NCBI GenBank assembly: GCA_018648945.1
Contig: JABGQJ010000060.1
Coordinates: 1-6,269 of the forward strand
Source: Victivallales bacterium
GTDB taxonomy: Bacteria; Verrucomicrobiota; Lentisphaeria; Oligosphaerales; Lenti-02
Length of the DNA: 6,269 bases
Direction of reading: 5' to 3'
Position 1 is the stretch's first letter; every line of letters starts with the position of its first letter. This document shows positions 5,667-6,269 of the stretch, piece by piece. The translations under genes were made by a program, and so were the position numbers. The notes under the pieces were generated by a model. It saw only the letters and a list, made by a program, of their open reading frames with translations, was not told the DNA's origin and did no database searches.

Positions 5667-6269
5667 CTAGGTGCGAGTCGCCTCCATCCAGCGTTCGAGA
5701 GTACCCGTATCGTACTGCCCCGAACGGAACGGTTCCATGTCCAACAGGGTTGCGGCAAATTCCACGGTGGTAGTCACGCCATGGATCAGGTACTCGCTGA
5801 GTGCCCGTCGAGCCCGGATGATCGCTTGCTCGCGGTTTGGGGCATGGACGATGAGTTTGCCGATCATGCTGTCGTAGAAGGGCGGTATGGAGTAGCCCGC
5901 GTAGGCGTGGGAATCCACGCGCACCCCAGGGCCGCCGGGCACGCCATAGAACTCGATCGTGCCAGGGCAGGGCGCGAAGTCCCGATGCGCGTCCTCGGCA
6001 TTGATCCGGACCTCGATGGAGTGGCCGGTGAGACAGACGTCCTCCTGGGTGAAGCTGAGCGGCTCGCCTGCTGCGGTCTGGATCTGTTCGCGGAGCAGAT
6101 CGATGCCCGTGACCATCTCGGTGACGGGATGCTCGACCTGGATGCGCGTGTTCATCTCCATGAAGTAGAAGTTGCCGTCGGCCCCGAGCAGGAATTCCAC
6201 GGTGCCAGCGGTCACGTAGCCGACCGCCTTTGCCAAGCGCACGGCCGCCTCGCCCATCCGGTTGCGCAA
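5667..6269 (-). CDS. accC: Biotin carboxylase subunit of acetyl-CoA carboxylase, C-terminal part (5' end beyond window)
   Basis: Biotin carboxylase uses ATP and bicarbonate to carboxylate biotin on AccB, the first step of malonyl-CoA and fatty-acid synthesis. The 200 visible residues match about the last 45 percent of E. coli AccC, which is 449 residues long. Visible are FYFMEMNTRIQVEHPVTEM (34-52), GHSIEVRINAEDA (82-94) and YAGYSIPPFYDSMIGKL (123-139). By alignment from memory, the metal ligands Glu276, Glu288 and Asn290 and the catalytic Arg292, Glu296 and Arg338 of E. coli correspond to Glu25, Glu38, Asn40, Arg42, Glu46 and Arg88 here, so the visible active site is intact. The stop is TAG at 5669-5667. 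No biotinyl or carboxyltransferase domain follows, so this is the stand-alone AccC type and not a pyruvate or acyl-CoA carboxylase fusion. The rest of the gene, and probably accB, lies beyond the right edge. The Asp23 gene follows after 50 bases. Confidence 0.95.
   Translation of the reverse strand: MRNRMGEAAVRLAKAVGYVTAGTVEFLLGADGNFYFMEMNTRIQVEHPVTEMVTGIDLLREQIQTAAGEPLSFTQEDVCLTGHSIEVRINAEDAHRDFAPCPGTIEFYGVPGGPGVRVDSHAYAGYSIPPFYDSMIGKLIVHAPNREQAIIRARRALSEYLIHGVTTTVEFAATLLDMEPFRSGQYDTGTLERWMEATRT

Overview
The window is a GC-rich stretch of a bacterial chromosome with dense, ordinary gene content. I see no tRNA, rRNA, CRISPR array or insertion sequence. Three things point, by inference only, to the Planctomycetes-Verrucomicrobia-Chlamydiae group, perhaps Lentisphaerae or Kiritimatiellota. 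These are an excisionase-type helix-turn-helix fused to a PTS EIIA domain, an accC-asp23-amaP-like block, and a large uncharacterised protein whose C-terminal signature I associate with those phyla.

Layout from left to right. Positions 1-828 (+) hold the C-terminal 275 residues of a large uncharacterised protein, cut by the window edge. Its stop codon overlaps the end of a convergent minus-strand group. In transcription order that group is a membrane-anchored GspE/PilB-type ATPase (3695-1860), a four-helix membrane protein (1855-1241) and a small VOC/glyoxalase-fold protein (1228-821). The gaps are 4 and 12 bases, so these three probably form one operon. A 138-base region between the ATPase start and position 3834 carries the divergent promoters. 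On the other side, 3834-4520 (+) encodes a DNA-binding EIIA (PtsN-like) protein.

A GC-rich hairpin at 4561-4588 separates that gene from a second minus-strand operon. This one enters from the right edge with the 3' part of accC (biotin carboxylase), followed by an Asp23/Gls24 envelope-stress protein and a single-helix AmaP-like membrane protein. The two modules are thus a fatty-acid-synthesis plus envelope-homeostasis operon and a secretion/pilus-type ATPase operon, with a PTS-type regulator between them.

The most unusual item is the ATPase. It lacks the usual soluble N-terminal domain. In its place it has a signal-peptide-like segment, a small probable extracytoplasmic domain and two more hydrophobic segments. 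A simple reading of that topology would put the ATPase on the wrong side of the membrane, so the arrangement deserves a second look. No wholly new system is demonstrated here.
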